Source: Lacinutrix venerupis (GTDB lineage Bacteria > Bacteroidota > Bacteroidia > Flavobacteriales > Flavobacteriaceae). Taken from it: a DNA stretch of 64,000 nucleotides. Position 1 is the stretch's first letter; every line of letters starts with the position of its first letter. Positions 53,716 through 62,500 of this stretch are shown piece after piece. The notes under the pieces were generated by a model. The model did no database searches. It was not told the DNA's origin and saw only the letters and a list, made by a program, of their open reading frames with translations. A program made the translations under genes and the position numbers. The stretch is from the NCBI RefSeq assembly GCF_003663945.1, contig NZ_RCCH01000009.1, forward strand, positions 1 to 64,000. Direction: 5' to 3'.

Positions 53716-55269
53716 CTATAAACTAAAGCCTAGCGATAATGTTATATTAGAATTATTTGCATCAATAAAAGCACTATCTGTAAGACCAGTATTATACAAT
53801 TGATGCTCTCTTGACTGACTATAAGCATCGTATGTAACATCTAATTTTGTATTTCCAAAATCATAACCCAACCCTAAAGAATACCCAGATAAATCACCTA
53901 CAGTCACTCCATTTTTATACGGACTTTCCTCAAAACGATAACCTCCTCTAAAACTAAATTGATTCACTTTATACTCTCCTCCTAATTTAAATGTTGAAGC
54001 TGCTGTTAACCTATCCGTAATAATAGAATTTTGCGTTCTAAAATAAGCATCGGATTTTGGTGTGAATTTTGTTTTACTATAATCTTTTCTAGAATAATCG
54101 AAACTAATTAACCCTTTTTTTCCAAAAACATAAGCTAAACTTCCTGTTATTTTTCCTGGAGACTGCAAATTATAAGGTTCAAAAACATTAATAACTTGAG
54201 GATTTATAGTTTCTCCAAAAAACGTACTACCATCTGCTAAAGGAATACCATCAATACTACTTGTTTCTAAATATTGAGTAGATTCTTCTTCAATTGAAAA
54301 CCAAGTAGGTGAATCGTAAGTCAAACCAATTCTAAACTCGTTAGTTAATTTATAAATTCCTCCTAATTGAAAAGAAAAACCGGAACCATTAGCATTTAAA
54401 ACATTTTCAAAATAAACATTATTAATCACACCTCCAGTTTCATTATTAGACTCTTCTAAAACAGTTAATTTTTCGTAATTAAGAAAATGAGAATTTAAAT
54501 TTAAGCCTAAATAGAGATTATCTCCATATTGAGCACCAAAATTAAAAGCAATTTTGCCGTTGTAACCCGTAGCTAAATATCCAAACCTTTGATCGAAAGA
54601 ATTACCTTCTACAAGAGAAACATATTCTGTTTCATTATTTCCATCAGGATCTAAGTCTAATATAAAAGAAGAATAACCTAAAAATGCTTGCTGATTTTGA
54701 ACTCCAAAAGCAGAACCTATATCCGCATAAGCATCTGCATAAGACTCCCCATCAAAAGCAGAAATATCGTTAACATTCAAACCCTGAGCATTATTTAAAA
54801 AATAACTTGCCACCGAACCACCTTGAGTAGCTTCTTTACCATTAACACCTCTTGACTCCCAACTATCGTCGTAATTATCTAAGTTGTCAAAAGCTACACT
54901 AAAAGTGAATTTTTTCCACATAGAATTATTGTGTCTATTCTCAAAAACAAAAACTCCACCTCCTTGATTTAATGATACATCAGAATCTGAAGATGATCTT
55001 GTTCCTCCAAAAAAAACTGTTTCATTATCTACATCTCTTATATTTAATGACACGGAAGCAAAACTATTAGTAAAAACTGCAGAAGACGCAGGATTTACAT
55101 TAACAGCACTTAAATCTCCTCCAAGAGCACCAAATGCACCACTAAGAGCCCTATATCTTGCCGAGCCAACTACCTGTCCACTACTGTATCGCAATGCATC
55201 GTTTATATCTTGAGCATTTGCAAAAAATACTAATGCAACTGCAATTATTAAAAACACTTTTTTCTTCAT
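53716..55269 (-). CDS. OmpP1/FadL-type outer membrane transporter
   Basis: A 517-residue barrel with signal peptide MKKKVFLIIAVALVFFANAQ. The N-terminal plug region ALRYSSGQVVGSARYRALSGAFGALGGDLSAVNVNPASSAVF has the NPA motif of FadL/TodX. Later strands include GKIAFNFGAQYGDNLYLGLNLN and FRIGLTYDSPTWFSIEEE, and the last strand ends LSLGFSL. FadL proteins admit long-chain fatty acids or aromatics by a lateral gate. It is the second gene of a - strand pair, 41 bases after the Arg/Ser/Thr-rich lipoprotein gene. Confidence 0.9.
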   Translation of the reverse strand: MKKKVFLIIAVALVFFANAQDINDALRYSSGQVVGSARYRALSGAFGALGGDLSAVNVNPASSAVFTNSFASVSLNIRDVDNETVFFGGTRSSSDSDVSLNQGGGVFVFENRHNNSMWKKFTFSVAFDNLDNYDDSWESRGVNGKEATQGGSVASYFLNNAQGLNVNDISAFDGESYADAYADIGSAFGVQNQQAFLGYSSFILDLDPDGNNETEYVSLVEGNSFDQRFGYLATGYNGKIAFNFGAQYGDNLYLGLNLNSHFLNYEKLTVLEESNNETGGVINNVYFENVLNANGSGFSFQLGGIYKLTNEFRIGLTYDSPTWFSIEEESTQYLETSSIDGIPLADGSTFFGETINPQVINVFEPYNLQSPGKITGSLAYVFGKKGLISFDYSRKDYSKTKFTPKSDAYFRTQNSIITDRLTAASTFKLGGEYKVNQFSFRGGYRFEESPYKNGVTVGDLSGYSLGLGYDFGNTKLDVTYDAYSQSREHQLYNTGLTDSAFIDANNSNITLSLGFSL

Positions 55270-55310
55270 ATACTTTTTTCTTCTCTTTTCTTTATTCTTT
55301 TTTAATTTTA

Positions 55311-56261
55311 TTAACCTCTCCTTCTACTCCCTGAACTTCTAGAAGAACCAGATGAGCGACTAGGAGACGAACTTCTTATAGACGAACGATTAGGAGAAGA
55401 TGTTCTTGGTGTATAAGTCCTAGTTCTTGGCGTAGATATTCTTGGTGTTCTTGTCTTTATTTCAGATTTTGAAGATCTAGGTGTAGATGTTCTCGGTGTA
55501 GACGTTCTTGGCGTAGAGGTTCTCACTCTTGGAGTATTAGAACTCCTCACTCTTGGTGTAGAAGATGTCCTTGTTCTAGTAGAAGAAGTATTAGCTCTTC
55601 TTGCACCATCTACCCTTCTTTGTAATTCTGAACTCCTACCATATACTCCACCTCTTCTTGTTGAATTATACGCTAAATTTCTACCGTACCAGTTTCCACC
55701 ATAATAAGAACCATAACCGTATCCATAACCATAAAAAGGATGAGGATTCCAAAAAGGATCATAAAAACCTCCAAAACCAAAATCACCATATCCGTAACCA
55801 TATCCGAATCCTATATTCCAGGTAGAGAAAGGCCTATTCCAACCAAATCTACTCCAACCATAATAAGGTCTATTCCAATAATTATAAAAGCCAAAACCAT
55901 TATTATAAATATTAACAGAAACTTCTCTTTCATTATCTCCCCAAGAAGCATAACCTGTATTAGCATTTACAGTCTCATCAGCGTTTTCAACATATGCTCC
56001 TTTATAAGAATCTATATCTACAAAAACCTCTTCATCGTTTTCCGAATCTATTTCTTTAGACTTTTCTCTAAAGTAATTTTTGTAATAAGTGTCTTCACTA
56101 TCATCTGTTCCTACATAGTCCGCCTCAATTTCATCATCCTCATATATACCATCAGTACTTTGACCAACATATTGATAAGACCCACAAGAAGTGAGAACTA
56201 TAGTAAATAAAACCAAAGCAAATGCTGGTAATTTATTAGATAAGTATTTTTTTAAATGCAT
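55311..56261 (-). CDS. Low-complexity lipoprotein with an acidic head and Arg/Ser/Thr/Pro-rich tail
   Basis: A 316-residue protein I do not recognise by function. A lipobox signal (FALVLFTIVLTSC) is followed by an acidic part (IYEDDEIEADYVGTDDSED). Then a Trp/Tyr/Gly/Phe-rich part, about 125-200 (YNYWNRPYYGWSRFGW, FGYGYGYGDFGFGG), and an unstructured strongly basic tail, about 205-316, made of STPR, TPRTS and TPRVR repeats ending SSGSRRRG. Such a tail could bind DNA, LPS or an acidic polymer at the cell surface. It is the first gene of a pair with the FadL-type barrel and has a consensus - strand box TATTTTTG at 56290-56297. Confidence 0.7.
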   Translation of the reverse strand: MHLKKYLSNKLPAFALVLFTIVLTSCGSYQYVGQSTDGIYEDDEIEADYVGTDDSEDTYYKNYFREKSKEIDSENDEEVFVDIDSYKGAYVENADETVNANTGYASWGDNEREVSVNIYNNGFGFYNYWNRPYYGWSRFGWNRPFSTWNIGFGYGYGYGDFGFGGFYDPFWNPHPFYGYGYGYGSYYGGNWYGRNLAYNSTRRGGVYGRSSELQRRVDGARRANTSSTRTRTSSTPRVRSSNTPRVRTSTPRTSTPRTSTPRSSKSEIKTRTPRISTPRTRTYTPRTSSPNRSSIRSSSPSRSSGSSRSSGSRRRG

Positions 56262-56289
56262 AACTGTTTCTTTTTATTGTTGAACATAA

Positions 56290-56318
56290 CAAAAATAGTT
56301 AGTTTTGTCAAACTATTT
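56290..56318. promoter_or_regulatory. Divergent promoter with a long dyad
   Basis: Two -7 boxes face away: TATTTTTG on the - strand (56290-56297) for the lipoprotein gene and TAGTTTTG on the + strand (56300-56307) toward proS. Over both lies a perfect inverted repeat AAATAGTT-N10-AACTATTT (56293-56300 and 56311-56318), a candidate operator. Confidence 0.5.
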
Positions 56319-56361
56319 CTTTTTTTAACATAGTCACAATATTTGTGCCAAAAGACATTAT

Positions 56362-57840
56362 ATGAGCAAAAAACTCACAACAAGAGCAGAAGATTATTCA
56401 AAATGGTATAATGAATTAGTTGTAAAAGCTGATTTAGCTGAAAATTCAGCAGTTAGAGGCTGCATGGTAATAAAACCTTATGGATATGCTATTTGGGAAA
56501 AAATGCAAGCAGAATTAGATAGAATGTTTAAAGAAACAGGCCATCAAAATGCTTATTTCCCATTATTTGTACCAAAAAGCTTATTTGAAGCCGAAGAAAA
56601 AAACGCAGAAGGTTTTGCAAAAGAATGTGCAGTTGTTACTCATTACAGATTACAAAATGACCCTGACAATGAAGGTAAGCTAAGAGTTGATCCTGAAGCT
56701 AAATTAGAAGAAGAGTTAGTAGTAAGACCTACAAGCGAAGCTATTATATGGAATACGTACAAAGGATGGATACAATCTTACAGAGATTTACCGTTACTTA
56801 TTAATCAATGGGCAAATGTTGTGAGATGGGAAATGCGTACAAGATTATTTTTACGTACTGCAGAATTCCTATGGCAAGAAGGACATACAGCACACGAAAC
56901 CAAAGCCGAGGCTATTACTGAAGCAGAAACCATGAATAATGTGTATGCAACTTTTGCAGAGAACTTTATGGCTATACCTGTTATTCAAGGATTAAAATCT
57001 GAAAGCGAACGTTTTGCTGGAGCAGATGAAACTTATTGTATAGAAGCACTTATGCAAGACGGAAAAGCTTTACAAGCAGGAACATCTCATTTTTTAGGAC
57101 AAAATTTCGCAAAAGCATTTGATGTAAAGTTTACTAATAAAGAAGGAAAGCAAGATCATGTTTGGGCTACGTCTTGGGGAGTCTCAACTAGATTAATGGG
57201 AGCTTTAATCATGACACATAGTGATGATCAAGGTTTAGTATTACCACCAAACTTAGCTCCAAATCAAGTTGTAATTGTTCCTATATATAAAACAGATGAA
57301 CAATTAGACCAAATTACAGAAGTCGTAAATGGTATCATGAAAGATTTACGCGCTAAACAAATTACAGTAAAGTTTGATAATAGAACAACACATCGACCAG
57401 GCGCTAAATTTGCACAACATGAACTACAAGGAGTTCCTTTACGTATAGCCATTGGAGCAAGAGATTTAGAAAATGGAACTGTTGAATTAGCACGAAGAGA
57501 TACTTTAACTAAAGAAACAGTGTCTTTAGACTCTTTAATTGAAAAAGTTGAAGGTTTAATGGTAGAAATTCAAGACTCACTTTTTAATAAAGCATTAGAT
57601 TTTAGAAATTCTCACATTACTGAAGTTGAAAATTTTGATGAATTTAAGTCTGTTTTAGAAGAAAAAGGAGGTTTTATCTCAGCACATTGGGATGGTACAA
57701 TTGAAACTGAAGATAAAATAAAAGAAATCACAAAAGCAACTATACGCTGCTTACCTCTTGAAGGAGAGATGGTTGACGGCATTTGTGTATATTCTGGAAA
57801 ACCATCTAAACGCAGAGTATTATTTGCAAAAGCTTATTAA
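56362..57840 (+). CDS. proS: Prolyl-tRNA synthetase, archaeal/eukaryotic type
   Basis: A 492-residue class II synthetase of the shorter type with no editing insertion, charging tRNA-Pro. Motifs: [38 protein letters not shown] (start through motif 1), [21 protein letters not shown], the motif 2 region [39 protein letters not shown] and motif 3 LGARDLENG (as IGARDLENG). The anticodon domain ([17 protein letters not shown]) and the C-terminal zinc-like domain ending VLFAKAY are present. Length and layout match Bacteroidota ProRS. Confidence 0.96.
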   Translation: MSKKLTTRAEDYSKWYNELVVKADLAENSAVRGCMVIKPYGYAIWEKMQAELDRMFKETGHQNAYFPLFVPKSLFEAEEKNAEGFAKECAVVTHYRLQNDPDNEGKLRVDPEAKLEEELVVRPTSEAIIWNTYKGWIQSYRDLPLLINQWANVVRWEMRTRLFLRTAEFLWQEGHTAHETKAEAITEAETMNNVYATFAENFMAIPVIQGLKSESERFAGADETYCIEALMQDGKALQAGTSHFLGQNFAKAFDVKFTNKEGKQDHVWATSWGVSTRLMGALIMTHSDDQGLVLPPNLAPNQVVIVPIYKTDEQLDQITEVVNGIMKDLRAKQITVKFDNRTTHRPGAKFAQHELQGVPLRIAIGARDLENGTVELARRDTLTKETVSLDSLIEKVEGLMVEIQDSLFNKALDFRNSHITEVENFDEFKSVLEEKGGFISAHWDGTIETEDKIKEITKATIRCLPLEGEMVDGICVYSGKPSKRRVLFAKAY

Positions 57841-57873
57841 TTAAATTTTTTTAAAAAAAAATTTAATTAGCTC

Positions 57874-57903
57874 TTGCAAAAGTAGAAAATAGTTGTATTT
57901 TTG
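57874..57903 (+). promoter_or_regulatory. Consensus promoter P1 upstream of tRNA-Glu and rpsT
   Basis: TTG at 57874-57876, then 19 bases, then TATTTTTG at 57896-57903. This is a complete Bacteroidota consensus match. Transcription would begin near 57909. Confidence 0.75.
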
Positions 57904-57946
57904 CATCCGCAATGGAAACGTTGTAAAAGTTATTTGAAAAAATTAT

Positions 57947-57976
57947 TTGCAGAAATAAAAATAAAATTTATATTTG
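57947..57976 (+). promoter_or_regulatory. Consensus promoter P2 directly upstream of tRNA-Glu
   Basis: TTG at 57947-57949, then exactly 19 bases, then TATATTTG at 57969-57976. Transcription would start near 57982, about 12 bases before the tRNA. Confidence 0.8.
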
Positions 57977-57993
57977 CACACTCAAAATAAAAT

Positions 57994-58065
57994 GGCCCGT
58001 TCGTCTATCGGCTAGGACGCATGGTTTTCATCCATGTAAGAGGGGTTCGATTCCCCTACGGGCTA
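57994..58065 (+). tRNA. tRNA-Glu (TTC)
   Basis: A 72-base cloverleaf: acceptor stem GGCCCGT/ACGGGCT, D arm GTCT..AGGAC, anticodon stem CATGG/CCATG with loop TTTTCAT giving anticodon TTC at 58027-58029, and T arm GGGG-TTCGATT-CCCC. The discriminator is A; CCA is not encoded. It is followed 28 bases on by rpsT. Confidence 0.97.
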
Positions 58066-58093
58066 CAATTTTTAAAAAAGAAAAAAGAAACAA

Positions 58094-58345
58094 ATGGCAA
58101 ATCATAAGTCAGCATTAAAAAGAATTAGAAGTAACGAATCTAAGCGCTTAAGAAATAAATATCAGCACAAGACTACACGTAATGCAATTAAAAAATTACG
58201 TGAGTTAACTGACAAGAAAGAAGCAGAAGCTTTATTACCTTCTGTACATTCTATGTTAGACAAATTAGCGAAGAAAAACGTTATTCATGCTAATAAAGCT
58301 GCTAATTTAAAATCTGGTTTAGCTAAGCACGTTGCTGCAATATAA
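58094..58345 (+). CDS. rpsT: 30S ribosomal protein S20
   Basis: An 83-residue basic protein starting [22 protein letters not shown], the bS20 signature, and ending [10 protein letters not shown]. It binds 16S rRNA in the 30S body. It follows tRNA-Glu within the same predicted transcript (promoters at 57874 and 57947) and is closed by a terminator. Confidence 0.97.
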   Translation: MANHKSALKRIRSNESKRLRNKYQHKTTRNAIKKLRELTDKKEAEALLPSVHSMLDKLAKKNVIHANKAANLKSGLAKHVAAI

Positions 58346-58370
58346 GCTAGAGTAAGAAACACAATATTTA

Positions 58371-58400
58371 AAGCCTATCGAATTATCGATAGGTTTTTTT
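58371..58400 (+). terminator. Terminator after rpsT
   Basis: CCTATCG/CGATAGG arms around AATTAT, followed by eight T. Confidence 0.93.
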
Positions 58401-58514
58401 GTTTTGCATAATTTTATTTTCTAAAAATTTACTCTAAATAAGGTCTCTATATTAATTTCAAAAAGTATAAATTTGCAATTAATAAAAAATCAACCATCAT
58501 ATAATCTTACGAAT

Positions 58515-58877
58515 TTGGAAAATACAAACGCAATTAAAGCTATTGATAACATTCTTGAAAATCTTGATAAAACTGGTATAAATACAACTACATTGATTGA
58601 TGACATTAAAGCATTACGTGTTTTTGCTTTAGAAGAAGAAATTCCCTTAGTTGTTAAAGTGTTAAGATTAACATACGAACACATAGAATCTTTCGGAAAC
58701 TTTTTTATTCCAATTCCTCAAGATGAACCTATAGAAGAAGATACCGATGAAGATATTAGTGACGAAAATTCTCCTGTAGAAAGCCTTAAATATTTAATTT
58801 CATTAACCAGAAATCTTAACAACAAATCTAACATCTCTGATTTAAGAGAATACAAAGAATTATTAATGTCTTATTAA
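58515..58877 (+). CDS. Conserved-looking hypothetical protein, acidic C-terminus, TTG start
   Basis: A protein of about 120 residues with start TTG at 58515 giving MENTNAIKAIDNILENLDK. The frame is open further up to a TTG at 58473, but that triplet is part of a -7 box TAAATTTG (58468-58475), so it cannot be the start. The sequence is helical (IDDIKALRVFALEEEIPLVVKVLRLTYEHIE), then has an acidic linker (DEPIEEDTDEDISDEN) and a final helix (ESLKYLISLTRNL). There is no signal peptide. It lies between rpsT and rho; function unknown. Confidence 0.65.
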   Translation: MENTNAIKAIDNILENLDKTGINTTTLIDDIKALRVFALEEEIPLVVKVLRLTYEHIESFGNFFIPIPQDEPIEEDTDEDISDENSPVESLKYLISLTRNLNNKSNISDLREYKELLMSY

Positions 58878-58952
58878 TAATCCTTTATTACAATAAATAA
58901 GCATTAAAATACACTTTAATGTTTTAGTTTAGATTTCTAAAAAACGCACCAT

Positions 58953-58986
58953 AAAAAAAGCCTTGATAAATTATCAAGGCTTTTTT
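58953..58986. terminator. Bidirectional terminator between the hypothetical gene and rho
   Basis: AAAAGCCTTGATAA/TTATCAAGGC arms, A-run before and T-run after; serves both convergent genes. Confidence 0.92.
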
Positions 58987-59004
58987 ATTTATAATATAGA
59001 GATT

Positions 59005-60729
59005 TTAACCGTTCATAGAGATTAAAAATTCTTCATTAGTTCTTGTTTGTTTAAAACGTTCGTTTATAAACTCCATAGCTTCTACAGGATTCATATCTGC
59101 AAGGTATTTTCTCATTACCCACATTCTTTGAATAGTTTTATCATCTAAAAGTATATCGTCTCGTCTTGTACTTGACGATGTTAAATCGATAGCTGGAAAA
59201 ATACGACGGTTAGAAATTTTACGATCTAATTGTAATTCCATATTACCAGTACCTTTAAATTCTTCAAAAATAACTTCGTCCATTTTAGAGCCTGTTTCAG
59301 TTAATGCGGTAGCTATAATTGTTAAAGAACCTCCATTTTCAATATTACGTGCTGCTCCAAAGAAACGTTTTGGTTTATGTAATGCATTTGCATCTACACC
59401 TCCAGACAATATTTTTCCAGATGCTGGCTGTACAGAATTATAAGCTCTTGCTAAACGTGTAATAGAATCTAATAAAATAACAACATCGTGTCCACACTCT
59501 ACTAATCGTTTTGCTTTTTCTAAAACAATATTTGCAATTTTTACGTGCTCATGTGCTTCTTTGTCAAAAGTGGAAGCAATAACTTCTCCTCTTACATTAC
59601 GTTGCATATCTGTAACTTCCTCTGGACGTTCATCTATAAGTAAAATCATTTGATATACTTCTGGATGATTCGCAGCAATTGCATTAGCAACATCTTTTAA
59701 CAACATTGTTTTACCAGTTTTTGGCTGGGAAACAATCATACCACGTTGCCCTTTTCCTATTGGAGCAAACAAGTCCATAATACGTGTAGAAATTGTAGAT
59801 TGCTTCTCTGCAATGTTAAATTTCTCTTGAGGAAACAATGGCGTTAAATGCTCGAAAGACACACGGTCTCTAACCACATCTGGACTCTGTCCATTTATTT
59901 TATTCACTCTAATAAGTGGAAAATACTTTTCTCCTTCTTTTGGAGGTCTAACATTTCCTAATACTGTATCTCCTACTTTTAATCCAAATAAACGGATTTG
60001 AGACTGCGACACATAAATATCGTCTGGAGATGATAAATAATTATAATCTGAAGATCTTAAAAATCCATAACCATCCTGCATGACATCTAAAACACCTTCA
60101 CTCTCAATAATCGCATCGAATTCAAAATCCGGCTCTCGATAACGATTACGATTATCGTTATTACCATGTGTATTACCATTTTTACCTTGATTTCGGTTTT
60201 GGTGTTTATTCTGGTGTTTATTTTGATTATTGTTTTGACGATTAGAGTTATTTTCCTTTTTATCGTCTTTTTTATTTTGATGATTATGAACAGGCTTTTT
60301 ATGCTGTGGTTTTGGCTGCTGAGTTTTTGCAGGCGTTTTTGATTGCGCTTGCTTATTATCCTCTTTACTCTCTTTTACCTCTTTTTTATCTTTATCAGCA
60401 TTATTTTCTTTAACATCGTCTTCTTTAAAAGCTAAAGTTTCTTGATTAGCTTTTGGTTGAGACTTTGTTCTTGGGTTAGGTTTATTTGCTGTGGTACGTT
60501 GTACACGTTCTCTTTTGGGCTTAGCTGGAGTTTTTGTTGTAGTTGATTTTGCTGGTGGTGCATCTACTTTTACTTCTTGTACTGCCTTTGGGTTAGATGC
60601 TTGCTTATCTAAGATTTGATAAACTAAGTCTAATTTTTTTAATGAACGAAACTTTGGTATACTAAGTTTTTTAGCCATTTCCTGCAATTCAGGAAGCTTC
60701 ATTTCTTTTAATTGTGAGATTTCAAACAT
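59005..60729 (-). CDS. rho: Transcription termination factor Rho with disordered N-terminal insert
   Basis: A 574-residue Rho; E. coli Rho is 419. The N-terminal helical domain ([23 protein letters not shown]) is followed, from about residue 50 to 195, by a Lys/Asn/Gln-rich disordered insert ([17 protein letters not shown]). The RNA-binding cold-shock-like domain follows ([16 protein letters not shown]) and the ATPase with [13 protein letters not shown] (P-loop), [17 protein letters not shown] (Walker B) and the R/Q loop [19 protein letters not shown]. Insert-bearing Rho proteins are known in Bacteroidota, where the disordered part can drive condensation and help termination. Monocistronic, with a 200-base leader upstream. 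Confidence 0.96.
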   Translation of the reverse strand: MFEISQLKEMKLPELQEMAKKLSIPKFRSLKKLDLVYQILDKQASNPKAVQEVKVDAPPAKSTTTKTPAKPKRERVQRTTANKPNPRTKSQPKANQETLAFKEDDVKENNADKDKKEVKESKEDNKQAQSKTPAKTQQPKPQHKKPVHNHQNKKDDKKENNSNRQNNNQNKHQNKHQNRNQGKNGNTHGNNDNRNRYREPDFEFDAIIESEGVLDVMQDGYGFLRSSDYNYLSSPDDIYVSQSQIRLFGLKVGDTVLGNVRPPKEGEKYFPLIRVNKINGQSPDVVRDRVSFEHLTPLFPQEKFNIAEKQSTISTRIMDLFAPIGKGQRGMIVSQPKTGKTMLLKDVANAIAANHPEVYQMILLIDERPEEVTDMQRNVRGEVIASTFDKEAHEHVKIANIVLEKAKRLVECGHDVVILLDSITRLARAYNSVQPASGKILSGGVDANALHKPKRFFGAARNIENGGSLTIIATALTETGSKMDEVIFEEFKGTGNMELQLDRKISNRRIFPAIDLTSSSTRRDDILLDDKTIQRMWVMRKYLADMNPVEAMEFINERFKQTRTNEEFLISMNG

Positions 60730-60896
60730 GAATTGTTTATTGATATTTTTAGAAAAATATGTTGTTGAAAATTTCCGAAGAAAATTATAATATAAAATTT
60801 GAAGAATAACGCGTTGCTAATGTGATTGTTGCAATGCGCTTATGCAATAATACAACTTTATTTTAAGTTTTTAGTTAAAATTTCCAAAAGAAGTTA
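60730..60896. other. Spacer between rho and DUF4293 genes
   Basis: A 200-base divergent spacer. It contains the dyad TTGCAATGCGCTTATGCAA (60829-60847) and no ORF of note. Rho leaders are often long for autoregulation, so this may hold a Rho control element, but no consensus -7 box for rho is clear. Confidence 0.35.
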
Positions 60897-60930
60897 TATT
60901 TTTGGAGCTGAAATTATTTTAATAAAATAA

Positions 60931-61341
60931 ATGTTACAACGTATTCAATCTGTCTATTTACTGCTTGCCGCTGGAATTTCGGCTGGATTGATTTTTGTAT
61001 TTCATTTATGGATAACAAACGAAGATGTAAAAATCTTTGCAATGGATGAGTTGTTATATTTTGGTCTATTTTTAGGCTCTGCAGCTTTATCTTTGTTATC
61101 TATATTTATGTTTAAAAATAGGAAGTTGCAATTTGTATTGGGACGACTTAACATCATATTAAACTTTATTTTACTAGGATTTTTCGCCTATCAATCTCTA
61201 AACATATCTGGAGAAGCTTTGGTTTCTGAGAAAGGTATTGGGATTTTTCTTCCAATTCTGTCTATTGTGTTATTAGCTTTGGCTAATAAGGCGATTAAAA
61301 AGGATGAAGATCTTGTAAAATCTGTAGATAGATTGCGATAA
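60931..61341 (+). CDS. DUF4293 integral membrane protein
   Basis: A 136-residue protein with four membrane helices, normal for this Bacteroidota-specific family. It starts MLQRIQSVYLLLAAGISAGLIFVF; other helices are LLYFGLFLGSAALSLLSIFMF, LNIILNFILLGFFAYQSL, and GIFLPILSIVLLALANKAI, the last followed by KKDEDLVKSVDRLR (a DUF4293 hallmark). Function is unknown. A TATTTTTG -7 box lies at 60897-60904. Its neighbour rho is divergent, as in many Flavobacteriaceae. Confidence 0.9.
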   Translation: MLQRIQSVYLLLAAGISAGLIFVFHLWITNEDVKIFAMDELLYFGLFLGSAALSLLSIFMFKNRKLQFVLGRLNIILNFILLGFFAYQSLNISGEALVSEKGIGIFLPILSIVLLALANKAIKKDEDLVKSVDRLR

Positions 61342-61370
61342 ACCTAACATCTTAGTAGTATTAGTGCGTG

Positions 61371-61402
61371 AGCCCAAGGTGAAGATCTTGGGCTTTTTTT
61401 TT
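61371..61402 (+). terminator. Terminator after the DUF4293 gene
   Basis: AGCCCAAG/CTTGGGCT arms around GTGAAGAT with nine T. Confidence 0.93.
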
Positions 61403-61437
61403 GGTTATTATTATTATTAACCTAAATACTTTAAAAC

Positions 61438-61850
61438 ATGAAACACTTTAAAAAATTATCATCCTAATTTTAGTATCAATTATATTCTCCTCTTGCGAAA
61501 ACAATGATGTAAGCACGGACGAACCTACTTTATCAAATGCTGAAAAAACGCGAATTATTAAATTATTAGAAACCGATTTTTCAGCAAAAAGCGCAACTCC
61601 TTTTGTTTTTAAATCTTCAGAAGTTATTAAAATTGATGACGTGTATTATTTAAGATCGTATCATGAAGAAACAACAACAACAACAAGTTTATTAGCAATA
61701 GATGCTAAAAATAATTTAATTTTTGATGGTGTATCATGTACTAGTGTTTCTTGTTCAAGTAGTGCTACTGGCTGTGTACCAAATCAAAAAATTGGATGTA
61801 CGAAATGTTCTGAAGGAACGAAGGATTGTAAAAGAACGATTCATGGTTAA
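61438..61850 (+). pseudogene. Small lipoprotein gene with an N-terminal frameshift
   Basis: The ATG at 61438 encodes MKHFKK and then stops at TAA 61465-61467. Moving by one base in the A6 run (61450-61455) joins it to an open frame that reads on as IIILILVSIIFSSC, a perfect lipoprotein signal, then ENNDVSTDEPTLSNAEKTR and a Cys-rich C-terminus (GVSCTSVSCSSSATGC, GCTKCSEGTKDC), ending at 61850. No good start exists in the second frame above the 61641 region. One base is therefore missing, whether by mutation, phase variation, slippage or sequencing error. Function unknown; the six C-terminal cysteines suggest disulfides or metal. Confidence 0.7.
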
Positions 61851-61872
61851 TACGAATTAAACGAAATTACCT

Positions 61873-61900
61873 AAAGCCTAAGTTTTACTTAGGCTTTTTT
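61873..61900. terminator. Terminator between the lipoprotein and phosphodiesterase genes
   Basis: AAAGCCTAAG/CTTAGGCTTT arms with a TTTTA loop and following T-run; the stem runs up to the stop of the convergent gene. Confidence 0.88.
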
Positions 61901-62396
61901 AATACCTTTTAGGAAATTCTATAACTTCCAAATTTTCAATTTTTTTACCATCTATTGTAAAGCGTAACATCGTTCTTACGTTATGAAAACCATGTTTACC
62001 AACTGCGCCTGGATTCATATGTATTAAATTAAGTTTTTTATCTGGCATTACTTTAAGAATATGCGAATGTCCGCATATAAAAATTCGAGGTGGATTTTTA
62101 TATATTTCTTCTCTAACTCTTATATTGTATTTATTAGGGTAGCCACCAATATGGGTTATCCAAACATCTACACCTTCACACATAAATCTATTGTTTTCAG
62201 GAAATTCTAAACGTACTTTATCACCATCTATATTACCATGAACACCACGTAATGGCTTTAATTTTGAAATTGCATCTGTAACTTTTAAATCGCCAATGTC
62301 TCCTGCATGCCAAACCTCATCGGCTTGCTTAACGTATTTTAAAATATCATCATCAATATAACTGTGTGTATCTGAAAGTAGAAGTATTTTTTTCAT
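61899..62396 (-). CDS. YfcE-type metallophosphoesterase
   Basis: A 165-residue phosphodiesterase of the MJ0936/YfcE type. Metal-binding motifs: LLSDTHSYID (D, H), VWHAGDIGD, VHGNIDGDKV, WITHIGGYP and CGHSHILKV. MNPGAVGKHGF closes the site. These enzymes act on small phosphodiesters in vitro; the true substrate is unknown. Transcription appears to start in the short spacer before truA, which also holds the CCGC-GAAA-GCGG hairpin at 62406-62417. Confidence 0.9.
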   Translation of the reverse strand: MKKILLLSDTHSYIDDDILKYVKQADEVWHAGDIGDLKVTDAISKLKPLRGVHGNIDGDKVRLEFPENNRFMCEGVDVWITHIGGYPNKYNIRVREEIYKNPPRIFICGHSHILKVMPDKKLNLIHMNPGAVGKHGFHNVRTMLRFTIDGKKIENLEVIEFPKRY

Positions 62397-62405
62397 GCTT
62401 ACTTT

Positions 62406-62417
62406 CCGCGAAAGCGG
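62406..62417. other. GNRA-like hairpin CCGC-GAAA-GCGG in the phosphodiesterase leader
   Basis: A four-pair GC stem capped by GAAA lies 9 to 21 bases upstream of the phosphodiesterase start (- strand) in an otherwise AT-rich spacer. The - strand copy reads CCGCTTTCGCGG. Such motifs recur near flavobacterial genes to my memory, but the role is unknown. Confidence 0.35.
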
Positions 62418-62461
62418 TAATCTTTTTATTTTTTTAGCATTTCTTTAGGAACAAAAACAAT

Positions 62462-62469
62462 TATCTTTG
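62462..62469 (+). promoter_or_regulatory. -7 box of truA
   Basis: TATCTTTG matches TAnnTTTG and lies 31 bases before the TTG start codon at 62501. Confidence 0.55.
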
Positions 62470-62500
62470 TGTCTTTAAAAAAACAAAAATACAAGTTTCT

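Noticed and set aside
55740-56210. 156-codon ORF on the + strand opposite the Arg-rich lipoprotein
   Set aside because: It is a mirror of the repetitive, biased coding on the - strand (Ile/Thr/Ser-rich, no domain) and has no promoter or start support; the - strand frame has a lipobox and an upstream promoter.
58473-58514. Upstream TTG start for the hypothetical protein after rpsT
   Set aside because: The TTG is the end of a -7 box TAAATTTG, so transcription starts after it; the later TTG at 58515 fits.
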